16,698 nt of DNA from Actinomycetes bacterium (lineage in GTDB: Bacteria > Actinomycetota > Actinomycetes > Actinomycetales > Actinomycetaceae). How positions within the stretch are numbered: the stretch's first letter is position 1; the number at the start of each line of letters is the position of its first letter. Positions 6,354 to 14,485 of this stretch are shown here, piece by piece. Below the pieces are notes generated by a model that had not been told where the DNA came from, ran no database searches, and saw only the letters and a program-made list of their open reading frames with translations. The stretch spans positions 1-16,698 of the forward strand of contig JAEWHO010000102.1 of NCBI GenBank assembly GCA_023387755.1. The letters are read 5' to 3'. The translations under genes were made by a program, and so were the position numbers.

Positions 6354-7520
6354 ATGCGTCAGCCATCCCCTACCGATAAGTTCACGTTTGGCTTGTGGAC
6401 GGTCGGCTGGCGCGCCGTCGATCCCTTTGGGGATGCTACCCGCCCGGCCCTCGATCCTTGGGAATACGCGGAAAAGTTGGCCGAGATCGGTGCCTACGGG
6501 ATCACCTTCCATGACAACGATGTTTTCAACTTCGACGCCAGCGATAGCGAACGCGACCGCATCGTCACCCGCCTCAAAGAGGTCTGCGACGCCACCGGCC
6601 TAGCCATCCCAATGGTGACCACAAACACGTTCACGCACCCGGTGTTCAAGGACGGCGGCCTCACCAATAACGACCGCTCGATCCGCCGATTCGGGTTGAA
6701 GAAGATCCTGCGCAACGTTGATCTGGCCGCCCAGCTAGGCGCCCACACATTCGTGATGTGGGGCGGGCGCGAAGGTGCCGAATACGATTCCTCTAAAGAC
6801 CTCAACGCCGCCTTTGACCGTTACCGCGAGGGCTTGGACGCCGTCGCCGGATATATCAAGGAGCAGGGCTACCAGTTGCGCATCGGCTTGGAGCCCAAAC
6901 CTAACGAGCCGCGCGGGGACATCTTCCTGCCTACCGTGGGCCACGCGCTCGCGCTGATTGCGGAGCTGGAGCATGGCGACGTCGTCGGGCTGAATCCTGA
7001 AGTGGGGCACGAACAAATGGCGGGCCTGAATTACACTCACGGGATCGCGCAGGCCCTCAATGCCGGCAAACTGTTCCACATTGACCTCAACGGCCAGTCG
7101 GGCATCAAATACGACCAAGATAAGTGCTTCGGTCACGGCGATCTGGCTAGCGCGTTCTTCACCGTCGACCTGCTCGAAAACGGCTTCCCGGGCGGCGGGC
7201 CACGGTACGAAGGGCCCCGCCACTTCGACTTCAAACCCACCCGCACCGAAGGTATGGAAGGCGTGTGGGAGGCCGCGCGCGCGAATATGGAAATGTACCT
7301 CATGCTCGCCGAAAAAGCCCGCGCTTTCCGCTCCGATCCGCGCACCCAGGAGCTGATGGAGGCGGCTTCGATTGCAGAACTTGCCACCCCGACGATGGCG
7401 GAGGGCGAGAGTTACGCGGATCTGCTCGCCAGCCCCGATATTGATCCCGACGCCGCTGGCGCTCGCGAATACCACTACGTTGAGCTCTACCAGCACGCGA
7501 TGCGTCACCTCATCGGATAA
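6354..7520 (+). CDS. xylA: Xylose isomerase
   Basis: It interconverts D-xylose and D-xylulose in the cytoplasm, the first step of the isomerase pathway. The 388 residues match the short class I (Streptomyces/Actinoplanes) enzymes. Visible active-site residues: W15, H53 and D56 in TFHDND; W136 in FVMWGGREG; metal ligands E180 and K182 in GLEPKPNEPRGD; E216 and H219 in LNPEVGHEQ; D244 in HIDLNGQ; D254 and D256 in KYDQDKCFGHGD; and D292 in HFDFKP. All are conserved, so an active two-metal enzyme is expected. The start is fixed by AAGGAG six bases upstream. It is the first gene of the catabolic run, with xylB starting five bases after its stop. Control by the divergent ROK repressor is inferred from the site at 6266-6286. 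Confidence 0.97.
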   Translation: MRQPSPTDKFTFGLWTVGWRAVDPFGDATRPALDPWEYAEKLAEIGAYGITFHDNDVFNFDASDSERDRIVTRLKEVCDATGLAIPMVTTNTFTHPVFKDGGLTNNDRSIRRFGLKKILRNVDLAAQLGAHTFVMWGGREGAEYDSSKDLNAAFDRYREGLDAVAGYIKEQGYQLRIGLEPKPNEPRGDIFLPTVGHALALIAELEHGDVVGLNPEVGHEQMAGLNYTHGIAQALNAGKLFHIDLNGQSGIKYDQDKCFGHGDLASAFFTVDLLENGFPGGGPRYEGPRHFDFKPTRTEGMEGVWEAARANMEMYLMLAEKARAFRSDPRTQELMEAASIAELATPTMAEGESYADLLASPDIDPDAAGAREYHYVELYQHAMRHLIG

Positions 7521-7525
7521 CTGCC

Positions 7526-8854
7526 ATGACTCGTTACGTTGCCGGCGTGGACTCCTCCACCCAGTCGTGCAAGGTCCTCATCGTGGACCCGGCCACGGGT
7601 GCCATGGTGCGCTCAGGTAGTGCGCCCCACCCGGGCGGGACCGAGGTAGACCCGCGCCACTGGTGGAAGGCGTTTCGCGCTGCTGCCGTAGCCGCAGGCG
7701 GTTTGGCTGACGTTGCAGCGATTTCCGTGGCCGGCCAACAGCATGGTCTCGTGGCGTTAAACGACGACGGCGAGGTTGTGCGGCCTGCCCTGCTGTGGAA
7801 TGACACGCGCAGCGCCCAGGCGGCTACTGATCTGATCGCTGAACTGGGGGCGGCCGCGTGGGCGGAAGCGAGCGGGTCCGCGCCGGTCGCGTCGCTGACG
7901 GTGTCGAAAGTGCGGTGGCTGGCCGATCACGAGCCGCAGCATCTGGCGGAAACGGCGGCGATATGTTTGCCGCATGACTGGTTGAGTTTCCAACTGGCAG
8001 GCACCCCCGGCGTCGACGGATTATTCACGGACCGCTCGGACGCTTCCGGCACCGGTTACCTCGACCTTCACCGCAGCGAGTACCGCCGGGACCTGCTCGC
8101 CCACGCTTTGCGGGTGAGTGAGGACGCGGCGGATGGATACGTGTTGCCGCGGGTGTGCGCACCGTTTGACTGTGCCGCGCAGGTGGGGGCCGACGACGAC
8201 GTCACCGGGCTGCGGGCGGGTACCCTCATTGGCCCGGGCTGTGGCGATAACGCCGGGGCGGCACTCGGCCTGGGGCTTAAACCCGGGGAGGCGTCCATCT
8301 CTGTGGGGACTTCCGGCGTGGTAGCCGTTGTGAGCGATAAGCCAGTGTGGGATAGCGAAGGCCGGATCAACGGCTTTATGGATGCCGCTGGCGGTTGGTT
8401 GCCGCTGGCATGCACCCTCAATGGTGCCCGTATTCTGGCCAGTACCGCGGAACTGTTGGGCGTGAGCTTCGAAGAATTCGATGCGCTCGCGCTGTCTGTT
8501 CCGGACGCTGCTGGCCTGGTCATGACTCCGTATTTCGAGGGTGAACGAACCCCGAACCTACCCGACGCGACCGCCAGCCTGGCGGGTATGCGGCTAGCCA
8601 ACTGGGATCGCGCCCATCTGGCTCATGCTGCCGCCCGCGCATTGGTGGATCTGCTAGCCGGGGCCACGGAGCTGGTTCGTACATGTGGCGTGCCCGTGGA
8701 ACGGGTGCGCCTGGTCGGAGGCGGGGCACGGTCCGAAGCTGTGCGCCAACTCCTCCCGCAGGTTCTGGGAGTGCCGGTAGAGGTCCCCGAACCCGCGGAA
8801 TACGTTGCGCTCGGCGCAGCACAACAGGCAGCACAGGTACTGGCCGCGGCGTAG
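7526..8854 (+). CDS. xylB: Xylulokinase
   Basis: A FGGY-family sugar kinase that phosphorylates D-xylulose to D-xylulose 5-phosphate with ATP. The 442 residues are slightly shorter than E. coli XylB (484). Part 1 of the actin-like fold begins YVAGVDSSTQSCKVLIVD (4-21), followed by ISVAGQQHGLV (66-76) at the sugar site and LLWNDTRS (89-96). The catalytic base is D241 in GPGCGDNAGAALG. ATP-site segments are VGTSGVVAVV and VRLVGGGARSEAVRQLLPQV near the C-terminus, and CALGAA-like VALGAAQQA closes the protein. Assignment as xylulokinase instead of another FGGY kinase rests on the GQQHG motif and on xylA directly upstream. The gap to xylA is five bases with no strong ribosome site, so coupled translation is likely. 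Confidence 0.95.
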   Translation: MTRYVAGVDSSTQSCKVLIVDPATGAMVRSGSAPHPGGTEVDPRHWWKAFRAAAVAAGGLADVAAISVAGQQHGLVALNDDGEVVRPALLWNDTRSAQAATDLIAELGAAAWAEASGSAPVASLTVSKVRWLADHEPQHLAETAAICLPHDWLSFQLAGTPGVDGLFTDRSDASGTGYLDLHRSEYRRDLLAHALRVSEDAADGYVLPRVCAPFDCAAQVGADDDVTGLRAGTLIGPGCGDNAGAALGLGLKPGEASISVGTSGVVAVVSDKPVWDSEGRINGFMDAAGGWLPLACTLNGARILASTAELLGVSFEEFDALALSVPDAAGLVMTPYFEGERTPNLPDATASLAGMRLANWDRAHLAHAAARALVDLLAGATELVRTCGVPVERVRLVGGGARSEAVRQLLPQVLGVPVEVPEPAEYVALGAAQQAAQVLAAA

Positions 8855-8906
8855 CGGCGGTTCTGCAGGAAATGCGCCTCGTGGCGGCTATGTGAAGGAG
8901 GATTTC

Positions 8907-11249
8907 GTGAAGTTTACCGATGGATACTGGCTGAAACGGCCCGGCTGGCAGGTGAAACATCCAAAGCACCTCCAAAGAATTGAGCCAAATGGCCGTAGTG
9001 TGCGAGCTTACGCGTCAACGAAGCCTTTATCGTTCAAGGGTGCAGAATTAGATTCTTCCCAGCTGACAATAGATATCCAGGCCGTAGCCGAGGGTGTAAT
9101 CAAGGTTCGCATCACTCATTTCTTTGGCGCGTTAGATCGCGGCCCGCATTTCAATGTCGCTGAGGAAACGGGAGTGGGGGATTTTGAGGTTTCACGGGAG
9201 AATCTGACCGCGAAAATCAGCGCCGGAAACCTAGTCGCAACCATCGGGGAACGCGATCATTTCAAGTTAGCGTTCACGTTAGACGGTAAAGAGATTACGT
9301 CGTCGATCGACCGCTCAATGGGGTTGGCTGTATCTCCTGAGGGGGATAAGTACATTCACGAACAACTCACCATTGTGCCGGGAGAATCGATTTATGGACT
9401 CGGTGAACGGTTCGGTCCGGTCGTCAAGAACGGGCAATCAATCGATCTATGGAACGCTGACGGGGGTACTGCCAGCGAGCAGGCTTACAAGAATATTCCC
9501 CTGTATATTAGCGATAGAGGATACGGTGTATTCGTTAATCACCCCGAAAGAGTGTCCTACGAGGTCGGCTCTGAGGTAAACACACGTGTCCAGTTTTCCG
9601 TGCCGGGTGACTATCTAGAGTATTTCGTCATCGCCGGGCCGACTTCCAAAGACGTTCTACGTCGGTACACATCTTTAACTGGGCGCCCACCCCGGGTCCC
9701 TGCTTGGAGCTACGGGTTGTGGCTGTCTACCTCCTTCACCACCGACTACTCAGAGGAAACCGTCAATCAGTTTATCGACCGTATGGAAGAACTGGATATT
9801 CCATTAAGTGTTCTTCACTTTGACTGCTACTGGATGCGACCGAGCAGGTGGTGTGACTTTACGTGGGACCCAGAGATGTTTCCGGACCCTCAAGGCATGC
9901 TGCAGCGGTATCATGATCGCGGCATCAAGGTATGCGTCTGGATTAATCCCTACATCGGGCAACAGTCACATCTATTTGCGGAAGGAATGGTCAAGGGCTA
10001 CCTCCTCAAAGCAAAGGACGGATCGGTAAGGCAATGGGATCACTGGCAATCCGGCATGGGCTGGGTTGATTTCACTAACCCAGATGCAAAGAAGTGGTAC
10101 CAAAGCCAGCTTGAGAAACTTCTCGACCAGGGGGTGGACTGTTTTAAGACCGATTTTGGTGAGCGCGTTCCGACCGACGTGGTGTGGTTCGATGGCTCTG
10201 ACCCGGAACGCATGCATAACTACTATGCGTATCTCTATAACCAAGCCGTATTTGAGGTGCTTGAACGTCACCGAGGCCGCGGGGATGCTCTAGTATTCGC
10301 CAGGGCCGCCACTGCTGGCTCGCAGAAGTTCCCAGTCCATTGGGGAGGAGACTCAGAACCCACATTCGCGTCCATGGGGGAGACTCTCCGGGGTGGGCTG
10401 TCACTCGGACTGTCTGGCGTGGGTTACTGGAGCCACGACATGGGAGGCTTCGAAGGGCAGCCGAATCCTGACGTCTTCATACGGTGGTTCCCCTTCGGGA
10501 TGTTTTCTAGCCACTCGCGCTTGCATGGGTCGAGCTCGTATCGAGTCCCATGGATGTATGGGGATACTGCGGTGTCGGTAGCGCGCAGATTCACCGAGAT
10601 CAAGAACCGACTCATGCCCTACATCATGGCTGCGTCTGAGGAAACGGTTTCAGATGGCATCCCTCTCATGCGGCACATGATCATGCAGCATCCGCAGGAT
10701 CGTGGAAGTGCGCATGTCGATACGCAGTATTACTTCGGTCCTTCGATCATCGTTGCGCCCGTATTTAGTGAGGACGGTGAAGTTGACTTTTACCTTCCTT
10801 CCCCGGGCTACACCGACCTGCTGAGTGGACGACGCTATGACAGAGCTGGATGGTTCCGTGAAACCCATAGTCTCGATTCGCTTCCACTCTTGGTCCCAGA
10901 TGGGACGGTGCTTCCCGTAGGACATAACAGCGCCCGCCCAGATTATGACTGGGAAAAGGAGTTAACGCTATACCTCTTCCAGCCGCTGCCCGGCACCCGT
11001 ACTGTTTCCATTCCAACGCAGGAAGGAACGTGGCGAGACTTCTCGCTCACGGTGTGCGACAACCACGTCACGGTACAAGCCGTGGACGAGGGGAGTGACT
11101 GGTCTGTGCACCTCGTCGGGCCGACCGATGGCTTGGAGATAGAGAGAGGGAACCGTTGCGACAACTCCGCGACTGACCTAGCTCCGGGCGTGAGGATGAC
11201 CCCAGACGCCGCTCAGATTATTTTCCGTTTTTCACCCACGGCAATGTAG
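8907..11249 (+). CDS. yicI: Alpha-xylosidase, glycoside hydrolase family 31 (YicI type)
   Basis: It releases alpha-linked xylose from the non-reducing end of short xylosides such as isoprimeverose, in the cytoplasm (no signal peptide). From GTG 8907, preceded by AAGGAGG six bases upstream, it has 780 residues (E. coli YicI 772) and aligns along its whole length. The nucleophile is D416 in CFKTDFGER and the acid/base is D482 in HWGGDSEP, at the same numbers as in YicI. Substrate-pocket residues that mark alpha-xylosidase over alpha-glucosidase are kept: F277 (TSFTTD), C307 (HFDCYWM), W345 (VCVWINPY) and K414. Position 308 is Tyr, where YicI has Phe. Other GH31 marks are YGLGERF (163-169) and SSHSRLHG. 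It lies 52 bases after xylB in the same direction with no terminator between. Its GC content is clearly below that of xylA/xylB, suggesting a different origin. Confidence 0.93.
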   Translation: MKFTDGYWLKRPGWQVKHPKHLQRIEPNGRSVRAYASTKPLSFKGAELDSSQLTIDIQAVAEGVIKVRITHFFGALDRGPHFNVAEETGVGDFEVSRENLTAKISAGNLVATIGERDHFKLAFTLDGKEITSSIDRSMGLAVSPEGDKYIHEQLTIVPGESIYGLGERFGPVVKNGQSIDLWNADGGTASEQAYKNIPLYISDRGYGVFVNHPERVSYEVGSEVNTRVQFSVPGDYLEYFVIAGPTSKDVLRRYTSLTGRPPRVPAWSYGLWLSTSFTTDYSEETVNQFIDRMEELDIPLSVLHFDCYWMRPSRWCDFTWDPEMFPDPQGMLQRYHDRGIKVCVWINPYIGQQSHLFAEGMVKGYLLKAKDGSVRQWDHWQSGMGWVDFTNPDAKKWYQSQLEKLLDQGVDCFKTDFGERVPTDVVWFDGSDPERMHNYYAYLYNQAVFEVLERHRGRGDALVFARAATAGSQKFPVHWGGDSEPTFASMGETLRGGLSLGLSGVGYWSHDMGGFEGQPNPDVFIRWFPFGMFSSHSRLHGSSSYRVPWMYGDTAVSVARRFTEIKNRLMPYIMAASEETVSDGIPLMRHMIMQHPQDRGSAHVDTQYYFGPSIIVAPVFSEDGEVDFYLPSPGYTDLLSGRRYDRAGWFRETHSLDSLPLLVPDGTVLPVGHNSARPDYDWEKELTLYLFQPLPGTRTVSIPTQEGTWRDFSLTVCDNHVTVQAVDEGSDWSVHLVGPTDGLEIERGNRCDNSATDLAPGVRMTPDAAQIIFRFSPTAM

Positions 11250-11271
11250 CCAAACAACACTAGGAGGAACA

Positions 11272-12501
11272 ATGAGGACGACACGAAGTGGCCGGATAGT
11301 CGCGGCGCTAGGCTGCTCTTTAGCAATGCTTCTGGCAGTTGGATGCAGTAACGCTGGCGAAACAGACACTCCGGGCGAACAGGTAACAATTGACGTCTGG
11401 GATTATGAGGGTCAAGGCGTGTCAAACGATGCCATGGAGGCAGCGGTGGCGGCCTTTGAAAAGGCGAACCCTGACATCAAAGTGAAGCGCACGTCTTTTG
11501 CTTTCGCAGACCTGTCCAAGTCCATTGTTCAAGGTGGCGTCGGAGGTGAAGTTCCTGACGTCGCCATTATCGACAACGTGGATAACCAGAATTTCGCGGC
11601 TCTGGGGCTTCTAGCGGATATCACCGATGCTGTAGGAAACCGGAAGGCGGAATACTTTGAGGGCCCCTGGTCTTCCACTCAACTTGAAGGCAAAACCTTC
11701 GGCTTGCCGATGAATTCCAACAACTTGGCCCTGTTCTACAACAAGACGATGTTTGCCGAAGCTGGAATTGACGCAGCTCCTGCAACGTGGGATGAACTCG
11801 CTGATGTTTCCAAGAAACTCGCTACCGCAGACCGGTCGGGTCTGGCGCTTTCGGGCGTAAAGAATGAGCAAGGAACCTTCCAGGTGCTACCGTTCGTCTG
11901 GCAGACCGGAGGCGATCTCGATAATTTCGCCGAATCCGGAGCTAAAGCACTCAGCTTCCTCAAGTCTTTAATCGACGACGGAGGCATGTCCTCTGCGGTT
12001 GCGAACTACAGCCAGGAAGACGCGCGGACGCAATTTACCACGGAAAAAACTGCGATGATGGTCAACGGTCCGTGGGAGATCGCCAACCTTGATGATGTCG
12101 AGTTCGAGTGGGCAGTGGCTCCCTTGCCGAAGGACAAGGAAGCGGCTACCGGCTTGGGCGGTGAGAATATCGTCGCATTCGCTGAAGCGAAGCATCCAGA
12201 ACAAGCATTGAAGTTCGTCGAGTTCATGGCTAGCAAGGACGGCGTCCAGACCTTCTGTGACGTATCGGGGCAACTCTCCCCGCGCCCCGATCTGGAAGGA
12301 AAACTAAAGCTATCCACGGACCCGAACATGCAGGTCTTTGAAAAGCAGATGGCAGACACGCACGCGCGCGCATACGGAGAAAACTACAACAAGATCTCTG
12401 AGCTCGTGCAGATCGCCATCCAGGAAGCACTCACCGGCGCAAAGACTCCGGAAGATGCTGCTTCAGCCGCATTCGAACAGATCAAGCCTTTGCTGCCCTG
12501 A
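11272..12501 (+). CDS. Sugar ABC transporter substrate-binding lipoprotein
   Basis: This is a family 1 (maltose/raffinose-type) extracellular solute-binding protein of 409 residues, the capture part of the importer. A basic N-terminus and hydrophobic stretch end in LLAVGC with C25 as the lipidated cysteine, so it is membrane-anchored and outward-facing. The mature part starts VTIDVWDYEGQG and shows the usual fold marks: FEKANPDIKVK, VPDVAIIDN, GLPMNSNNLALFYNKTMFAEAGI, TWDELADVSKKL and AMMVNGPWEI. AGGAGG lies four bases before the ATG, and the gap to the alpha-xylosidase gene is 22 bases. An alpha-xyloside ligand is inferred from its neighbours. The sequence alone would also allow other oligosaccharides. 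Confidence 0.92.
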   Translation: MRTTRSGRIVAALGCSLAMLLAVGCSNAGETDTPGEQVTIDVWDYEGQGVSNDAMEAAVAAFEKANPDIKVKRTSFAFADLSKSIVQGGVGGEVPDVAIIDNVDNQNFAALGLLADITDAVGNRKAEYFEGPWSSTQLEGKTFGLPMNSNNLALFYNKTMFAEAGIDAAPATWDELADVSKKLATADRSGLALSGVKNEQGTFQVLPFVWQTGGDLDNFAESGAKALSFLKSLIDDGGMSSAVANYSQEDARTQFTTEKTAMMVNGPWEIANLDDVEFEWAVAPLPKDKEAATGLGGENIVAFAEAKHPEQALKFVEFMASKDGVQTFCDVSGQLSPRPDLEGKLKLSTDPNMQVFEKQMADTHARAYGENYNKISELVQIAIQEALTGAKTPEDAASAAFEQIKPLLP

Positions 12502-12506
12502 TAGCC

Positions 12507-13454
12507 ATGGCAACGTCTGCTCCGAATGTTGCGGAGTCGAGAAGGAAGGCCCGGCCGCCTAAGTCGAAGTCGGAGCTTCGTCAAAGGCGGCTCGGTCTCC
12601 TCCTCGCCACGCCCGCTGTGCTCTACATTTTGGTCTTCTTGGCGTTTCCACTCGTATATAACCTCATTCTGAGCGGAACTAACGCCAACGGGCGCAATCT
12701 GATTTCCGGAAACTTCAAGTTCAATAGCTTCGCGAACTATAGCGCGGTGCTGGGTGATCCGCAGTTTTGGAACGGGCTAAAGCTATCAATTATCTTCACC
12801 GCAGCCTGTCTGATTACTCAGTACGTTATCGGTTTCGCGTTGGCGCTATTTTTCCGTCGGCCTTTCCCAGGGAATGGGGTAATTCGTGCGCTATTGCTCG
12901 TGGGGTGGATTCTACCCCCGGTGGTAACGGGCACGATCTTCAAGTGGATGTTCGATTCCGATTACGGGGTGATCAACTTCGTCCTCCAAACCTTGGGCTT
13001 AATCGATGAGCCGGTCAAATGGCTGACAGTCGGCCCCACCGCGCTCTTCGCTGTCATATTCGCCAATTTGTGGGTTGGTATTCCCTTCAACCTCTTACTG
13101 CTGCTGAGTGGGCTGCATACCATCGATGACACTCTCTATGAGGCCGCGTCGGTTGACGGAGCTTCGGCCTGGCAGCAATTTTGGCGAATCACCTTCCCTT
13201 TGATGAAGCCGGTCTCCATTTCCGTGATTTTGCTGGGTGTCATAAATACCTATAAGGTGTTCGACCTTATTTACACAATGACCAAGGGCGGTCCGGTCAA
13301 CTCGACAACGACGCTGCCGGTCTACACGTATCTGGAGACCTTTAAAGTATTCGAGTTCGGAAATGGTGCCGCCGCATCAGCGCTCACGCTGATACTCCCA
13401 TTGGCGCTATCGTGGTTCTATGTTAAGAGTCTGAACGAGGAGGATATCAAATGA
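12507..13454 (+). CDS. Sugar ABC transporter permease (MalF/UgpA-like)
   Basis: A membrane-spanning component of the importer, 315 residues. A basic cytoplasmic N-tail (1-28) precedes about six transmembrane segments, the first near 29-57 (LGLLLATPAVLYILVFLAFP) and others near 92-116, 124-145, 176-201, 236-256 and 288-307. The EAA loop that docks onto the ATPase is EAASVDGASAWQQFWRITFP (212-231). The start is six bases after the binding-protein stop with only weak ribosome-site sequence, so translational coupling is likely. Its last four bases overlap the next gene (ATGA). Confidence 0.93.
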   Translation: MATSAPNVAESRRKARPPKSKSELRQRRLGLLLATPAVLYILVFLAFPLVYNLILSGTNANGRNLISGNFKFNSFANYSAVLGDPQFWNGLKLSIIFTAACLITQYVIGFALALFFRRPFPGNGVIRALLLVGWILPPVVTGTIFKWMFDSDYGVINFVLQTLGLIDEPVKWLTVGPTALFAVIFANLWVGIPFNLLLLLSGLHTIDDTLYEAASVDGASAWQQFWRITFPLMKPVSISVILLGVINTYKVFDLIYTMTKGGPVNSTTTLPVYTYLETFKVFEFGNGAAASALTLILPLALSWFYVKSLNEEDIK

Positions 13455-14278
13455 AGCAGAGAAAGCTTTACCTGAAATCCGCCATCGCGTGGCTCATTGC
13501 TCTCCTGTACCTCTTTCCAGTCTATTGGATGATTAATACGTCATTTAAGACAGGGAAAGAGATGTTCCAGTCCCCGCCATCTGTTGTGCCGCAGAATTTC
13601 TACACCGGCGCCTACGAGGCGGCTTTCAGTGGGAATTATGGAGTTTGGCAAGCGTTAATCAATTCAACAATTATTGCGCTCTCCGTTCTTTTCCTCACGT
13701 TGCTCATCGCCGTCCCGGCCTCATATGCTGTGGCTCGGATGAGGGGCGGCATAACGACATCAATGATGGTGATGCTGACGGTCGTCCAACTGCTGCCGGC
13801 AATCGCGATCTCGATCCCGATGTTCGTTATGTTCCGGCAGGCTGGGTTGGTAAATACCTATATCTCGATCATTCTGGCGGACATTTCGGTTACGCTACCT
13901 TTCGCGGTTATCTTACTCCGTCCATACTTCAAGCAGTTCCCATACGAGGTGGAGGAAGCCGCACGCCTGGATGGGCTTAGCACTCTTCAGACAATCGTTC
14001 GGGTGATTATTCCGACCATCAGGCCGGGGATCATCATGATTAGCTCCTTCGCATTCCTGATGGCATGGGGAGAGTTCACCTTCGCTCTGACCCTGTCCAC
14101 GAAGCAGGAGATCCAGCCTCTCACGGTTGCCCTCAATCGAATCATCGGCCAGTATGCAACGAACTGGAACGACCTTATGGCGGTGGCCACGATTATCGCC
14201 CTGCCTGTCCTAGTGGTATTCATTTTGCTGCAGCGCTACATTGTCGCGGGCCTCTCAGGAGGTGCGACTAAGGGCTAA
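13451..14278 (+). CDS. Sugar ABC transporter permease (MalG/UgpE-like)
   Basis: The second membrane component of the importer, 275 residues, partner of the preceding permease. Transmembrane segments are visible near 10-28, 70-94, 103-128, 136-157, 194-215 and 243-262. The EAA loop is EAARLDGLSTLQTIVRVIIP (169-188). A GAGGAGG site within the end of the previous gene serves the ATG, and the two genes overlap by four bases, which indicates equal expression. No ATPase gene follows: a hairpin and a non-coding stretch come next, so the importer must use an ATPase encoded elsewhere, probably a shared MsmK/MsiK-like one. Confidence 0.93.
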   Translation: MKQRKLYLKSAIAWLIALLYLFPVYWMINTSFKTGKEMFQSPPSVVPQNFYTGAYEAAFSGNYGVWQALINSTIIALSVLFLTLLIAVPASYAVARMRGGITTSMMVMLTVVQLLPAIAISIPMFVMFRQAGLVNTYISIILADISVTLPFAVILLRPYFKQFPYEVEEAARLDGLSTLQTIVRVIIPTIRPGIIMISSFAFLMAWGEFTFALTLSTKQEIQPLTVALNRIIGQYATNWNDLMAVATIIALPVLVVFILLQRYIVAGLSGGATKG

Positions 14279-14307
14279 AAGGGGTTCGCACCGGAGTTGC
14301 CGTGAGC

Positions 14308-14334
14308 GCCCCGGGCCCGTTTCGGGCCCGGGGC
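14308..14334 (+). terminator. Strong GC hairpin ending the xyloside operon
   Basis: A perfect 12-bp stem (14308-14319 with 14323-14334) around TTT starts 30 bases after the last permease stop. There is no T-run, which is common for actinobacterial terminators. It separates the importer genes from the exporter genes. Confidence 0.65.
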
Positions 14335-14340
14335 CGGCGT

Positions 14341-14383
14341 CGTCGTCGGATATGAAACCGCCCCGTCGTCGGGTGTAGAACCG
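14341..14383. repeat. Two imperfect 20-bp direct repeats upstream of the ABC exporter
   Basis: CGTCGTCGGATATGAAACCG (14341-14360) recurs at 14364-14383 with 16 of 20 bases the same, a spacing of 23 bases. They could be tandem binding sites for a regulator of the exporter genes. The rest of the 14335-14485 stretch shows no convincing promoter. Confidence 0.35.
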
Positions 14384-14485
14384 AGGAAGATGGTGGGTGA
14401 GGTGCGCACTAAGGGGGAGCAGCGCGGAGGCGGGTTGGCACTAGGGGAGGACGCGCCCGAGCGTCGGCGCGATTAGCGTGGAGGT

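Noticed and set aside
8805..8906. Upstream start for the alpha-xylosidase inside xylB
   Set aside because: The added 34 residues match nothing in GH31 and overlap xylB; GTG 8907 has AAGGAGG upstream and aligns with the YicI N-terminus.
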